From: Panorpa germanica
Taxonomy: Eukaryota > Arthropoda > Insecta > Mecoptera > Panorpidae
DNA length: 64,000 nucleotides
Direction of reading: 5' to 3'
Assembly: GCA_963678705.1 (NCBI GenBank)
Contig: OY783214.1
Location: 12,400,001 to 12,464,000 of the forward strand
The first letter of the stretch is position 1. Each line of letters opens with the position of its first letter. Both the position numbers and the translations under genes were made by a program. The notes below the pieces were generated by a model. That model made no database searches and was not told the origin of the DNA. It saw nothing but the letters and a program-made list of their open reading frames with translations. Of this stretch, positions 33,180-45,884 are shown piece by piece.

Positions 33180-36100
33180 TTTTATCAGAATGTATGAATT
33201 GCATTCTTTCCAAACAATTATTAGAGATTAGGTATTAGATACAAAAATTGGGACAACACTATTTGACATGGTAAGACAAAAACAGACAACACTAATAATT
33301 TTACCTTAAGAGAGTCGCGCATTTCTAAATATTCCTATTGCCCGTACCGAATACATAGACGGTATTATACTCGTGTGTCCTACACTCGCAGAGCCTTCTA
33401 GCAGCTTCAAAACATCTACTTCTATTAGGTTTACCTGCACTGGATTTAAATTGTACAAATTACCCAATTTTAAAGCTTCTCTATAAAGGTAAGTGTCCAC
33501 ATGTCTGGTAGTGTCAAAGGCATTGATTTTATTGAATTGAAGGTGGAAGACATAGAATAAAAAGCATTCTTATGTTAACGATGTACTTTTCTAAAATTAA
33601 AAATCAATAAAAATAGATCTAAAATACTAATGTGTATTATACATTTGTAAAAAGAGATACATTTTTATGTAATCAGTTATAAAACTGTTAAATTAAACTG
33701 TTAATTAATACTATAGGTAAATGTCAAAGTAAACTACAATTTTAAGCAACAACGAATACAAATATTACAAAACATTAACAAAAACAAAGCTTAATATTAA
33801 ATAAACTTATTAATTAGTTTTTGACGTTACATTTCTCTTAATTATATTAGACTTCCGTGTTTTAGATTCACCATTACAGAACTTCCTGTTTGTACAATAG
33901 CTTTAATAGGAAACAGTCGGAAAAGCTTAAAACAAATATCGCAAGGACGCGTCGCGACGGAGATTGCACATTATATAAATTGAATAAAACAAAATATCAT
34001 TCGAACCAACTCGTACTGTCAGTATAATGATGACTGTTTTATTAAACTAACAGTGGAAATGACGTCACAGTACGAGTATCACACGTTTTATATTCAGCTT
34101 TTCAACTTCCGTTTTTGGATGCTAGTTCATTTGTCATGAGAGCTATACCCTGGATTTCAGTTTCTCGAAAATGTCAGATATGAAATATGGTCAATTTATA
34201 TGCGTATTTGTCGGCTTTTGTATACTTCATTTTTCTTTTTCACATAAAATACACTTTTCTTTAAGAAAATTTCTACATCTATATAAATATTATTTTATTT
34301 TTATGTCACAATTTTATGACAGATAATTTGAAAAGAAAGAAACTTTTGCTGAATCTTTATTTTTATATGATTCAGTGTGGAGTTCGTTGTAAATTGTTTA
34401 ACTTGACACGTGGAGGGAGTGGAGGGCGGCGGTGCATCTATTGAGTCAATGACTTTATTTGATTTGGAAAAATAAGTTTTGTGTATTTGGTATGACAACT
34501 GCGCTAAACAAAATGCAGTTCAAGTATTCTAACGCTCTTTATTATGTCTAAAATCTATAGGTATTTTTTTAATTATTAAACTATCTCTCGTATTGCTGAG
34601 AGATAAACTTTCTTACCTTTGTGGTATTCTGTCACTTCACATAACGTGACATTTTACCAAATTGTTTACAGAGAAACTCCTTTAAGCATAAACTAAGGCG
34701 TTTCCTTGATGGTATTTGGAAAGTAATGATTTCAGTATATCTATCTCTACTAGTAGTAAAATTTCAGATAAAATAATTTAAATTCTACAGCTAGAATATC
34801 TTTTCACGAACGATAAAATTGTCAAATATGTCATTTCTTTCAACTAACATAAAATCTTTCTTCTTGGAAAATACATCTTGTATTCATCTTCAATACCAAT
34901 TAACTTTCTTACTTTATAAAGTCACGAATCCATTCGATTTGATTTGGAATGGCCCATATAGGTGCACAAGTAGGCAAATTGCTGTGTTACCACAGTGCCA
35001 CCTAAGCGTAGTTGCATTCACAAAGCGTTACGTCACAAAAGCGTTGGCTCCGTCACTCACATTGCACCACGCTCTGGTAATTTATCACACTGCTGCAATG
35101 TGGAAACCATTAAAAGTAAGCGGTGAACCATTTTATCACCTTGTTCTTAATCGTATTTGCACAGACGATAAGTTTAATACATGTGCATTTTAATATTCGC
35201 CAAAATTTTAAGGAACAATTATTGAATTTTATGGTTTGAATGGTTTCTAAGATCTACAGACCTTTTATCGCCATAACGATACTTTATTCGAACTGGTGAT
35301 TTTTCAAATATGCTATTATAACTAGTGGAACTTTTTTTCCAGTCTGGCAATAAATAGATGCCAGCTTTGAGAAATGAATTCAACGCGAACGGAGTGTTGC
35401 AGTGAACAAATATGGTCTACGCACATTCCGGCACAGAGCCAGATACGTCATGTATTGTGAAATAGGAATGTACATATACAGATATGCATAAAGAATGGTC
35501 ATACCGTTTATGGTGGAGCCTGTACGCTACAAGAAATATAACGCCATTTTTTATACGTGGTTTCAAATCCATTATTAAGATATAAGTCTCTTAAAATTAA
35601 AATTCCATTAGCTTCATCTTATTAGTAACGTAATGAAAGTAAAACTCATGAATGTCTCTTCTGTCTATCATTATCTCTTCTATGACTTCTGCTCCCCCCT
35701 TTATCTTTTGTACTACTTTCCATTCTCTTCTGTATCACTCTCTTTTAAGTTTCCTTGCTCTATCTTTACTTTCCTCCATTTCTTTCCATTGTTCTCTTCC
35801 CTCCTTCCTTATCTTCTCATTTAAGGGTAAGTACAAAATTATGAATTGTTATTTTATTATTTCAATAACCTTGTCTTCAACAAGGTACCTTTACTTCATC
35901 ACCTTGTTTTCAACATTACAATCAAACAGTACCATATGTGGATAATTCAATGTTTTGGGTGGCCCTATAAATCTAGAAACTATTGAATTATAAGATATGC
36001 TTGAGGCGTACAATGTGAAGTTAACTTAGAATAGGTCTATATATATCAGACACATGTTATATTATTGAATTATAGTATATAGTCACAGTCTAACCTGAGA

Positions 36101-38530
36101 TCCGGAAGGCAAGTTAAGTCATATGATGACTTGATTTAATATCAATGTTTCTCAAACATTTTATAATTGCTACATTTAAAATATTTAATCTCAGTTGTAC
36201 AGAGAGGAGTCAATAATGTGTGACAAGACATGAAACGAGGAGAAGGGGCGAGGGGATGTAGGAGAAGTAATAAATTTCATAACATCATATCTTATCAACT
36301 ACAAATTAAAACGAAAAGAAAGACTAAACGGAAGTGTGTAACAAAAAGTGACAATAAAGACGAGAGGGTTAAAAAAGTATAAAATTTGTGTAAAGTAAGT
36401 TGTAGAATTGAAAGCACAAACAACTTACAAATAACATTCCTACGTTAAAAAGATATTAGTCAACTTTTGAGGGAACATTCCATAGCATAACTTGTTTCAA
36501 ACGCATTAGATTTATCCTATGAAACGTTGAATAGAAAGAAAACCAGAAGATATTCCTTGATTTATTGTATTGTATAGTTTACAGTGTTCTCTACCGAATG
36601 CAGTCCATCACTTCATTGGAAGAGATTGACTAGGATTCAGAATTAGGTAAAGAAAAATCTGTTTTGAACATTCAGCTAATCACTTTAGAAATCCATATTT
36701 GCTTAATATAGAAAAAACTGTATTTTCATGAAATTGAAAAATTTCTATTTTGCGTTTTTTTTTAAATTTATTAATAGAAATGATTGTGCGTTAATTGCGA
36801 TTTCCTTTTTTGCAAGCATCTAGACGCAACGAAGCCTACCTTTATAATTGTCTGTTACCGTCCCGAGAAGACTACAGTTGAGAAATCTTAGAACAAGACC
36901 ATGGACAACATCACGACCCTTTTGATTGTCGGTAAATATTTATTGTGGTGGTTAGAGATCTACTCTAACGAGACGAGGACTATGAAACCCTGCAAAAAGA
37001 GTTTCGGGGGGAGTTGATAGGGTTTACAGAACGAGAACGAGAAAGAGAAAGAGAAAACGAGATAGAGATAACTGTTGTAGAACTGAGATCAAAAGATAGA
37101 AGAAAAAGGAATAAAAAGCATTGAATAAACCAAGGAAAAGAATAGTCCATAATAAGCCGTGCAAACACCGGTTGGAAATAATGACGTACATTTGTACGTG
37201 CTTGTTTCTTCTTTTGAAACTAAAATTGTTTTGTCTCGATTGGTATAACTAGCTCACATCCTGTTATATAATTTGGCTACTTGAAAAGGAACATCTTGTT
37301 GTTGATGTTGGATACATTTTTGTCCTTTTAGATTGTTTAAGGATAGGACTATGTCGCAATAGTATGTTAAAATATATACATTTTATTGTTCTAGATAATA
37401 TCGATAATGAATTGTAATTCAGGATAACTCTCGAACAAGGGTAATGTAAATCTAGTACATGTTCATAAAGTGTTGATCCTTTTTTCTATTTAGTGTATAT
37501 TTTAAAAGGTTCAAAATTGGCACGGAGCCTCGGTATAAATTCGGAAAGCGAGAACACTGAGGCGGATAAGACAGCTCGAGCTTTCGAGAGCTTTTTTTGT
37601 ATGCACTCGACTTCCGAGCAATGTCTAGGAATCCTCCCACCTCGATTTTAAGTCGGGAACTACCTGTAGTTTCAAAATATACCTTTTTGTTTACACGTGG
37701 ATTTTGAAAACCATGATATATAAGAAAGTTGAACTTAAAGTTATGAAAATTGGTAATTTTTCATAATTTTTTTGATAAAAACTATGAAACCTAGGTCCCA
37801 AAAGTTTTGAGACAGCGTGGATGTTAACTATTTTCATGGTGCCTCTATATTTCACGATATTTTCATCATTTATGTAAAGGTCTTACACCTTCTTAATTCT
37901 AAATTTGATAAAATCGTCAAGACAATAAAATCGACTTTACATAATTGCTGATCTAAAGTAGTATCCGCATTGGCACTACCCTTACTTCTTATAATTACAA
38001 AAACAATGTTGTACCAGTATGGACACTCCATCATTCTGATATCTAACGCAACCTACATCACATTATGTATGAATATCTGGACAAATATCATAAAATTTAT
38101 TTATATGAGGATCAATATTTGTTTAGGATGCATTCATTATGAGGCAGTGATTGATTATAACTTACTTTAAAGTTTCCTAAACCAACAGAACGCGCGATAA
38201 GAACGATGAAAGGATAGAAGGAAGCTCCTCTCTGTTTAATGTGATGCTTTCAATTTAAACGGCTATTAAATCATATACTTACAGAATCCTATTTAAACAC
38301 ACTTAAACTTTTCATGGTCTAATCTAAAGCATTTTATACCGTCTAAACTTTATATGAGAAATAAATTGCATTATGTTTACAAGATATGCATAAAAAAATA
38401 ATAGTCAACTATATAATTTTTCATTATGCAAATAACAAAAGCATTAAATTTATTGTTCGTATTATATAATGTCACAATAAAAATAAACCTAATTTCATAA
38501 TTTATCAGTGGTACCTAGAAACTAAAATAA
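33180..38530. other. DIP intron 1, no exon identified
   Basis: A long AT-rich stretch. A copy of the AAACGCATTAGATTTATCC motif lies at 36490. Pyrimidine-rich tracts are at 35680-35820 and a purine-rich one at 37020-37070. Open frames at 33306-33500 (minus) and 34819-35193 (plus) are the least random-looking, but show no domain and no paired splice sites. Confidence 0.4.
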
Positions 38531-38539
38531 ACGCAATAT

Positions 38540-38905
38540 TTATATTAGGTAAAGAAGAAAGAGGAAGCAGGTGTTGAGAACGAAAATAAAATGTGTGGGA
38601 GGTGTGGAAAGAAGCAAGAAACGCTGCACCATATTTTAGAGAGGGTTTATTAGAGAAGAAAGGATGAAGAAGATGTAACGCGGATTGAAGGAGAAGAAGA
38701 AGAACAGGGGAAAAGTAGACAGAAAAGGGGAGAAAGGATAGAAAGGAGCGACGTAGGAAAGAAAATCAATGGAGCGAAGTAGTAGAAAAGGTGTGAAGGA
38801 GACAAAAGTCATTTAGAGAAAGATGAAAGACTTAAAAGGATAAATGAAAGTTTATAAAGAGGTAGGTTTAATTTTAATTCATTTATAAAAGCCGAAAGGC
38901 ATGTG
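38540..38905 (+). mobile_element. Non-LTR retrotransposon 3' end (group B)
   Basis: At 38591-38640 a frame reads MCGRCGKKQETLHHILE, the C-x2-C-G...E-T-L-x-H-I pattern found near the C-terminus of many LINE proteins. Stops and a purine-rich tail follow, and it closes with TTATAAAAGCCGAAAGGC at about 38900. That same end is seen on the minus strand at 6330-6360. It is degenerate, and the upstream reverse transcriptase is absent. Confidence 0.7.
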
Positions 38906-39384
38906 TACCATTTTTTAAAGGTCGATTTTTCATTTCTTGATTGAAATTGTTGTTAATAAATGTATATTGGCGTTTCTATTTTATTAAATATCTAAATGTT
39001 GACGGAGGTATAGCAATTAAAAATTTGAATTTCAGTTTTAGTGTTACAGATGTCGATCATATTAATGACGTAAAAATGCAATTGGATAGGTCAGTTATTT
39101 GTTGATTAGGTCAATGCTGTGATAATGTTTTGTAGCTGTTGGTAGTCCTGTATATCTAGTACGCATGCGTTAGTTAACAAAGAATAATAAGTTTTCATTT
39201 TATTTAACCCTGGTATTGAACATAACATAACAGTTGAATTTTTCAATACGGTTAATTCAAAATCTGTCACTTAGTTTAAGAGCAGAGATTTAGGAGCTGC
39301 AAGATAAAGTCAGAGCTGTATAGAATATGCTATCTCATTTACGCTCTGTTGTGTAAAAGAGATAGCAAGTTATCAGTAGTGTGG

Positions 39385-39530
39385 TCAAAGATATGGAATG
39401 TTTTACAACATTGAATCTTTTTTAAAACTAAAGAGACAAAATAACTTTCTTAATTGTTAATATGTCCTAACATATAAGGAGTTATTAAAAGACATAGGGC
39501 ACAAGCCCATTAGGAAATATTCAATAATTT
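39385..39530 (-). mobile_element. Fragment of the piggyBac-like MITE family
   Basis: On the minus strand it corresponds to the left half of 62408-63169. ACAAAATAACTTTCTTAATT, GTTAATATGTCCTAACATAT and CACAAGCCCATTA match the complement of 62470-62640. Both termini are missing. Confidence 0.65.
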
Positions 39531-40439
39531 TTTAGTGAATGTACCTACTAGTATATTTAAGAAATAATTTTCATTTGACTAATATCTGAAATGATATAAT
39601 AACCGTTTAACAATACATATGGATAAATGTATTATGGAAACCATCCGGTAAACCTCGCATGTTGTTATATGTCGTTTCCACAGCCCCCCTGTTGGTATAG
39701 TACACTTTCCCATCCCTCCCATGTTGATGAGGGGTGGATTTCAGAAGGGGTTTATGCTGTATAACAACCGCGCGATTCTCGCTGTCATAAACAACACTGG
39801 TATTAAACCGCAACAATTATGTACAATGGTTTATTACATAATTAGGTATTTAGCGATACTAAGAGAGTGGGAATTATTATTGCTTTATATGCGCATTACG
39901 TAGATTTGTTTTATATGCTGTAAAATTATCAAGGAATATATAATATCTGTAGTTAGGAAATTTGTACTTGACAATAAAAAAATTTACTGAATTTGAAAAT
40001 CAAACTATTAAATATAGAGTTTTTCAACAAGGACTTTGTTTTTTAAAATAAAATAAAACAAGGAATAGATGAAAACGATTAAAGTTTTTATAGTATTAGA
40101 AAGAGTGAGGTTTGGAAATTATGAATGGAAAATTATATCGGAAAAATGTTCACTACGATCACGCTGACAGATATAGATTCTTTTATCAAAATTGTCAATC
40201 ACTTCAAGCGTTTCCAACCGCATCTTCGAAAAAGAACGGCCCAATCACGCTTCCAGACCACATAGCGCACCATACAAAAGCATACAAAGGCTTCTCAACC
40301 ATCTCTCTTGGATTTTCAGAAGTCCAATTGTTGCACAACAACAAAAAAAACTAGAGAATACTATGACAGTTAATCAAATAAATTTAGAAATTGAGATGAA
40401 AGTGAAATTACCTTCATATGAAATTTTTAATATAATCAA

Positions 40440-40925
40440 AAAATGAAACTTTAATTTGAGAAACACAGATTTCATTAACAAAAGTCAGTTAAAAGAAAGA
40501 GATTATTATATGTTACATCCAAATTTAAGTAAGAAAAGATGGCTTAGAAATGAGTCCCGCAAAATTATATCAACTATATTAAGAATGAAAAGTAGTCATT
40601 GCAAAACTCCAGCTCACCTGTACAAAATTAATATTAAATCTGACGATAGATGTCAATGTGGTGAAGAAGGAACTTTGGATCATATTATATTTGAATGCAT
40701 AAATTATAGTTTAGAAAGATCAAAATTGAATAGTGATATATTAGATGTGATTAAAACTTTTCCTGTTAATACTAAATTTTTGTTAAGTGATTCAAAATTA
40801 ATTAGTGAATTATTGAAATATTTAGAAATTTGTAAAATTAAATTATAAATTATAAAAAATGTTTGATGGTGGCTATGACGAAAGAAAGTCAAGGCAAATA
40901 AGTAAATAAATATAAAAAAATAATC
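40440..40925 (+). mobile_element. LINE 3' end with 130-codon ORF remnant (group C)
   Basis: An open frame from 40456 to 40848 encodes a basic protein end, with KKRWLRNESRKIISTILRM and later AHLYKINIKSDD. It then has CQCGEEGTLDHIIFEC, the zinc-knuckle-like C-x-C-G...H-x4-C signature common at the C-terminus of non-LTR retrotransposon ORF2 proteins, and it ends KIKL-stop. The 3' untranslated tail GTTTGATGGTGGCTATGACG with an (AAATA)-type end follows and is shared with 31557-31625. The frame is intact here, so this is the youngest-looking LINE piece in the window, but it is 5'-truncated and lacks the polymerase domain. Confidence 0.8.
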
Positions 40926-42044
40926 AAATAAAGATTTCAAAATGTCCATATCGTACCTCATCATCGCCCGTTATAGTATTAATTAAGTATCCAGGCAAGT
41001 TCCGGAATCTTTGGGTCACTAGACTATCCATAGTGTACGCTTACAACAGGTTTTAAATCACTACAATAAGAGATTTATTTAATCTCAGGAAAGAAAGGCT
41101 TTCAATCAATAATATTTTATGATACTGAATCAAGAATGACTTTTTTATTATACTTCAATAAAATTCGAAAAACAAAGTAAATAATCATAAACATTTATCT
41201 ATGTTAAAAAATTCTTTTCATCATAATAAAAAGTTTTATACTGACCGGTACTATAAAAAATAAAGCTCTTATATATATATAAGTTATAAATATATATGTA
41301 TATATACAAGTATATAAGGTTTTGTTATAAATCTTAAATTTCGTTTTCTCAATAATTTTATTACACAATTAACAAATTCAGAAGTTTAACATATCGTATT
41401 GAAGATAATCAGACAAATGTTACATTATGCAGTACATTTCAACCTATCTGTATTGTAGAAAACGATTTTTACATTCTTTTAGATTATTTTAAAGTTTGAC
41501 TGCAAAACATATTCGTATTGTTCAACTTTAAATTAAAATAAGATTTCATCAGACGAAAGCTGCATTGATATCGTTTGAAATAATTAAATAAACTTCTAAA
41601 AATACTAGAATTTATAAAAAAAAATACATAAAAGGAAAACATAGTGATATAAGAAGCAAAAGGTCTCCTCATTAAAATTATGTGAATGGAAATGAAATGC
41701 AGGTAAAGAATATAATAAATATGAATATGTATGTACAACTTGTTATGTTATAATACAGAGTTCGGTAAACTATGCTCCGCGGGCCAAGTTTTTTATTGAT
41801 ATTATTTTAACACGAAAAAATGTTTAATAAATATTACTATAAATAACTTTTATAATATTAATATGGTGGTCGTACATGCATTCTGATTATTTTCTCTGCT
41901 GTAGAACAAGTCTTGGTAATTCCTTTAATTTTACTTTATTAATTAAAATAAGAAGTAATACTTTCAAACTATAACATGAGGAACTATGATCTTAGAAATC
42001 TTTTTTTGCAATCAACGCTATAGTATTGGGTATAACCAGCTCTT

Positions 42045-42365
42045 TAATTTAATTTAATTAGCATTGACATTTATACATCTTAGCCATCAAGAACTATTTT
42101 AATATATACTTTTCCATGAAATTTATAATTCTACTTTACAATTGTCTAAATATTTGAATAATACACTAATTAATTTTGAATCACTTAACAAAACTTTATA
42201 ATTAACAGTGAAAGTTTTAATCACATCTTATATTTCACTATTTAATTTTGATCTTTGTATATTATAATTTATGCATTCAAATATAATATGATCCAAAGTT
42301 CCTAATTCGCCACATACGCGTCTATCATCAGATTTAATATTCATTTTATACAGGTATATTTATAT
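42045..42365 (-). mobile_element. LINE 3' end (group C), inverted copy
   Basis: On the minus strand, AAATCTGATGATAGACGCGT, then TGTGGCGAATTAGGAACTTT and GGATCATATTATATTTGAAT match the coding end of 40440-40925. A tail with TTGATGGCTAAGATG and GTCAATGCTAATTAAAT corresponds to its 3' end. Several stops and base changes show it is older. The match becomes unclear beyond 42365. Confidence 0.8.
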
Positions 42366-42369
42366 TTTA

Positions 42370-44200
42370 TATATTCATGTATTATTAAACACAAATATTT
42401 TATTCCTTTCTTTAAGCGAATATCATTTCCTAATTACAAAAATTGACCTAGTTTCTTTTGTTGCTCTATGAGTAGAATTGCCCAAATAAATATTTTGAAA
42501 TTTGCTACTTAACCCGCCTAAAACTTTTATGATCTGGATCTTTCAAAAGAAAAAGTTTGCCCACCCCTGTTGTAGTACTTGTGTTTTTGTTTGTGTTGGA
42601 GAAAACTAGTGCACAAAAGCATGAAAGCTACGTCTGAGAACAAAGAAAGCTTCGGAATATGTCAAAGTATTAACTAACTCATAGTAAGTTGTCGAATACA
42701 ATTGTTTGTTTGATGACTTCGAAAGTAACTACCTCGTTTCATAAATAAACAAATAAATCAATGCATTTTCGTGCTCGGTGACTGGAAAAACAGGTACAGA
42801 ATATCTGATGTCAGTTTCTATTATTAAGATGGTAATTCTGTGATCAGCGTTTCTAGAGCAATAATAATAATGATAGGAAGACGTTATTAAATGTTACTCA
42901 GTTGCTTTTGAGAAAAGTACATTCACATCCAGAAAATTGAGAGTTTATAAAATATCTTAAATAAATATTTTAGGCCTTCTTAGATTATTTATCCTATGGT
43001 ATAATTATAAGTATATCATTTACATAATTCCGAAACAATTATAGTTGTGAAATCACAGTGCTTACTATTGCGGTACTATCTTATTCATAAAATCTTTTTT
43101 ACATACTTTATTATTTTTTTTTTTGTATATTAGTACTCGAATAAGGTATATATTTGTTTGAATGAATGGAGCAAATTTTTAACATCAACAATTTCTATAA
43201 GTACTTAAATAAAATTACTTTTGCGTTAAACTTTCTTAACAAACTAAGTTAACAGAGATAATATCACGTTAATAAAGCAAACATAATTAATATAATACTT
43301 TAATTACAATTTCTTTATCACTCAACAAATAAATTTAGTAATTAAAAAGTTAAAAACGCATTAGACTTTCTATACCATAATGTAATATAATACAAACAGA
43401 CGTTTATTTCATGATACTCTTGTACTAAAATAATTCTAATTCAAAAATAGAGTCCATGCCCTATCGCATCAATCGCCCTTAATACTGTTTCAGGCATGTT
43501 CCGGAATACGTTGGGGGTTTAAAATATCAACGGTACGAGTATAGAGGAGTATAAAGCATGTCTTTACAAACATCGCAGGAAGTAGAACAGGCATTGAGTC
43601 CCTTAGAATGAGGATGTAGAGAATATTATTCTAAAACCAACTTCGTTTGCTACGTACAATGTATAGTGAGAGGGCTAGTGATAATTCGAATTTGAGAAAT
43701 TTGGTGATAAGCCCGATAAAAGTCACTCACTATAAAAATTAAATGAAAATAATAAATAAATGCCATATAAAAAAACATACGAACTTATTCAGTGATGTGA
43801 TAATATTAGGACGAAGTTGATGCACAAATAAAATACATATTAAAAAAAAATATATATATATATATATATTAGGAGGAGGTGGAGGAGTTTAGTTACGAAT
43901 AAAAAAGGAAAGTAGGCAGAGTAGAAGAATGAAAGAGAAAGGATATTAAAAGTTGGATAGCGAAAAAGAATCAAGAAATAGCGAATGAAGGAGAAATGTG
44001 TAACTAAGAAGAAATAATCTAAGTAGAAGGATAAGAAAGAAGTAAGAGCGGGCGCACACTGTTGGCTGTCTTAAAACGGTCTGGGCGTTTTGTATGAATT
44101 GTGGTAACTCGAGACAAAATTGTAATTAAATTTGTATTTTGCGATGAAGTAACCAGAAGAAGTTCTGGGAGTATTAGAAAAATAGGTAATAGATAGTTAA
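42370..44200. other. DIP intron 1, no exon identified
   Basis: AT-rich. A short AT microsatellite sits at about 43850-43870 and is followed by a purine-rich stretch (43870-44050) that may be another retrotransposon tail without a recognisable motif. Confidence 0.4.
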
Positions 44201-44202
44201 TT

Positions 44203-44440
44203 CGTGTTGAGAGCATTGATACTGGAAGCTGACTGCTGTGTCTTCAATTTCGATCCTCAGACCGAGTTATATTTTCAGGTTTTGATTGTTATCAAGATAA
44301 ATTGGAAGGAGATCACATATATTACCGTAGCTTACATATATAAGGTCACGATACCACAAAACTGGCAACATAGTAGACGGTCGTCAGTGCTAGAACTCAG
44401 CATCGGAAATAAGCCGACGTTAATTAAATTAAATACTTAA
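44203..44440 (+). mobile_element. SINE, longest copy
   Basis: The head is GTTGAGAGCATTGATACTGG, then AGCTGACTGCTGTGTCTTCA. A box-B-like TTTCGATCCTC follows, then the body ACCGAGTTATATTTTCAGGT and TTTGATTGTTATC. The 3' end is GTAGACGGTCGTCAGTGCTA, ACTCAGCATCGGAAATAAGC and CGACGTTAATTAAATTAAAT, closing in an A-rich tract. Other pieces are at 11885, 16885, 19600, 32732, 47341 and 59945. The structure (tRNA-like head, constant body, A/T-rich tail, no ORF) fits a tRNA-derived SINE. Confidence 0.75.
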
Positions 44441-45622
44441 AAAAAAAAAAATTGAGACCGTCGTGTCTCAAGTTGAACAAGAAGAACGAGGTGTAAAATG
44501 AGGAAGCAGGTGAGAAAGAATAAATACAATAAGGAAATAGAGAACACAGATAAGAAAAATAGAGAAACAGTGCAGTAATAGGTGAAGAAAGAACAAATAA
44601 TATTATGTTAAAGAAGTTATTATTTTATAAGTTGTTAGAAAATATAGATAGATGGAGAGGGCACACTAAATAATAATGTGTAGCTCATATTACCAACTGA
44701 ATCTAATTCTTTACATTCGAAAGCAATTTGAAACAAGAAATCTCCAGTTCATTAAGCACACATCTAAATATGCACTCATATATAAAAGTTGTACCTCTAT
44801 CTGACTCAATGTTTAGATAATCAGGCTCGGATACAACCAAACATAAGTGTAATGCAGATAAACTTGTCGGTTTGAAAAAGTCCGGAAAAGCTTATTCTCA
44901 GTATATACCAATTTGTTTATATTGGTTTGTTAAATTTTAAAACAAGTTTATTTGTAAGGCGGTAATATTGCTTTTGCTGTTATCACAAAACATAGTACAT
45001 AATCGGAGATGTGTGACTAATGAACTGGACAATCGATATGCTTTTATTGTTACAATAGATATATCTCTCTAACAGCAACACTTAGCACCCCCACTATAAA
45101 CAGCGTAGGAGGGTATCATATCAAAAATCTCTATTACGAACAATTAATTAAACTGAAATTATAAAAAAGTACAACGCCAGCACATTATCTAATAACCCAC
45201 ATGATGTAACATTTATATGATGTTATTAATGAAATGGAGCGAGTGAACGAACGGAGCGCCGCGGTACGGCGCAGATGTTCATTACTTCCACAAGATTAAA
45301 CTCGTTAAATTGTTTTGTTTACATTGTTGGAGTGAATATTTTTTTGCTGATCAACAAGTTTATGTATGCTACGTTATCTATGTATGAAAGAAACACACTT
45401 TATGTGTTAGATTACATTATAGATTGTAATTTTTATTTTAAATAATGTACGTTATTTTTTTTTTTATTTGAAGGTGTATTTCAATTTGATGGACTAAACA
45501 CTTTCTATAAAAACAAATTTCAATTCCGTTGGATATTTACTCATATATTCTTAAAAAATAACATTTAGGCATCGATGTGGTAAACCGATATTTAATGTTT
45601 AAATAAGGAAAAATGTAATTAC

Positions 45623-45729
45623 CTTGTAAGGCCCCAGATTCTTGACAGAGCATGCCAATTTGATGTTTCTTCCAGCGGGTACAGTAATGTTTTCAATAAG
45701 TTCAAGAAATTCTGGATCTTCAATAACGC
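45623..45729 (-). CDS. DIP-like gene, coding exon 1 of those found: start of Ig1
   Basis: The acceptor is TTTTTATTCCAG and the donor GTAATTAC. The first two bases (GC) complete a codon from an upstream exon, 35 codons follow, and the exon ends on a codon boundary, matching exon 2. The peptide has VIEDPEFLELIENIT, the conserved DPEF entry of DIP proteins. It then has VPAGRNIKLACSVKNLGPYK with the first Cys of Ig1. NIT is a potential glycosylation site. No signal peptide is encoded here, so at least one upstream exon is required. Confidence 0.93.
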
Positions 45730-45884
45730 CTGGAATAAAAACAAATAAATTATTGGATAGAAAAACGTCTTATCTTACAACAAAGCTTTTTACGTTTAAG
45801 AAGATAGATGCAGCGAAGTATAACACAAGATACTGACAGATGTGGACGATAAAAATGCCGGAGTACCTGAAGAAATAGGAAACT

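Larger units (their letters stand above)
11221..45729 (-). other. Partial DIP/lachesin-like gene (gene span)
   Basis: Six coding exons with GT..AG junctions and matching phases give 897 nt. The order is 45623-45729 (107), 27683-27890 (208), 15233-15391 (159), 14840-14968 (129), 11468-11618 (151), 11221-11363 (143). Introns are 17.7 kb, 12.3 kb, 264 bp, 3.2 kb and 104 bp. The product has three Ig domains, each with its Cys pair, core Trp and D-x-G-x-Y-x-C signature. Known DIPs are GPI-anchored or secreted neuronal surface proteins that bind Dpr proteins and guide synaptic partner choice; that function is inferred here from family membership. The closest family by recall is insect DIP-theta/eta/iota. 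The orthology group is not certain, so no symbol is given. Signal peptide and C-terminal anchor exons are missing from the model. Confidence 0.92.

Noticed and set aside
33306..33500. 64-codon minus frame in DIP intron 1, considered as a possible extra exon
   Set aside because: It does not resemble Ig sequence. The flanking exons 1 and 2 already join in phase across the conserved Ig1 strand, so an insert would break the domain.
34819..35193. 124-codon plus frame with mixed composition
   Set aside because: No recognisable domain, no acceptor/donor pair of quality, and no second copy in the window. It could be a degraded element but this cannot be supported.
35633..35945. Two overlapping Ser/Phe/Leu-rich plus frames
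   Set aside because: Simple CT-rich sequence read in two frames; no splice signals or motif.
43870..44050. Purine-rich tract as another LINE tail
   Set aside because: Composition is similar to group B tails, but neither the Cys-His motif nor the GCCGAAAGGC terminus is present.
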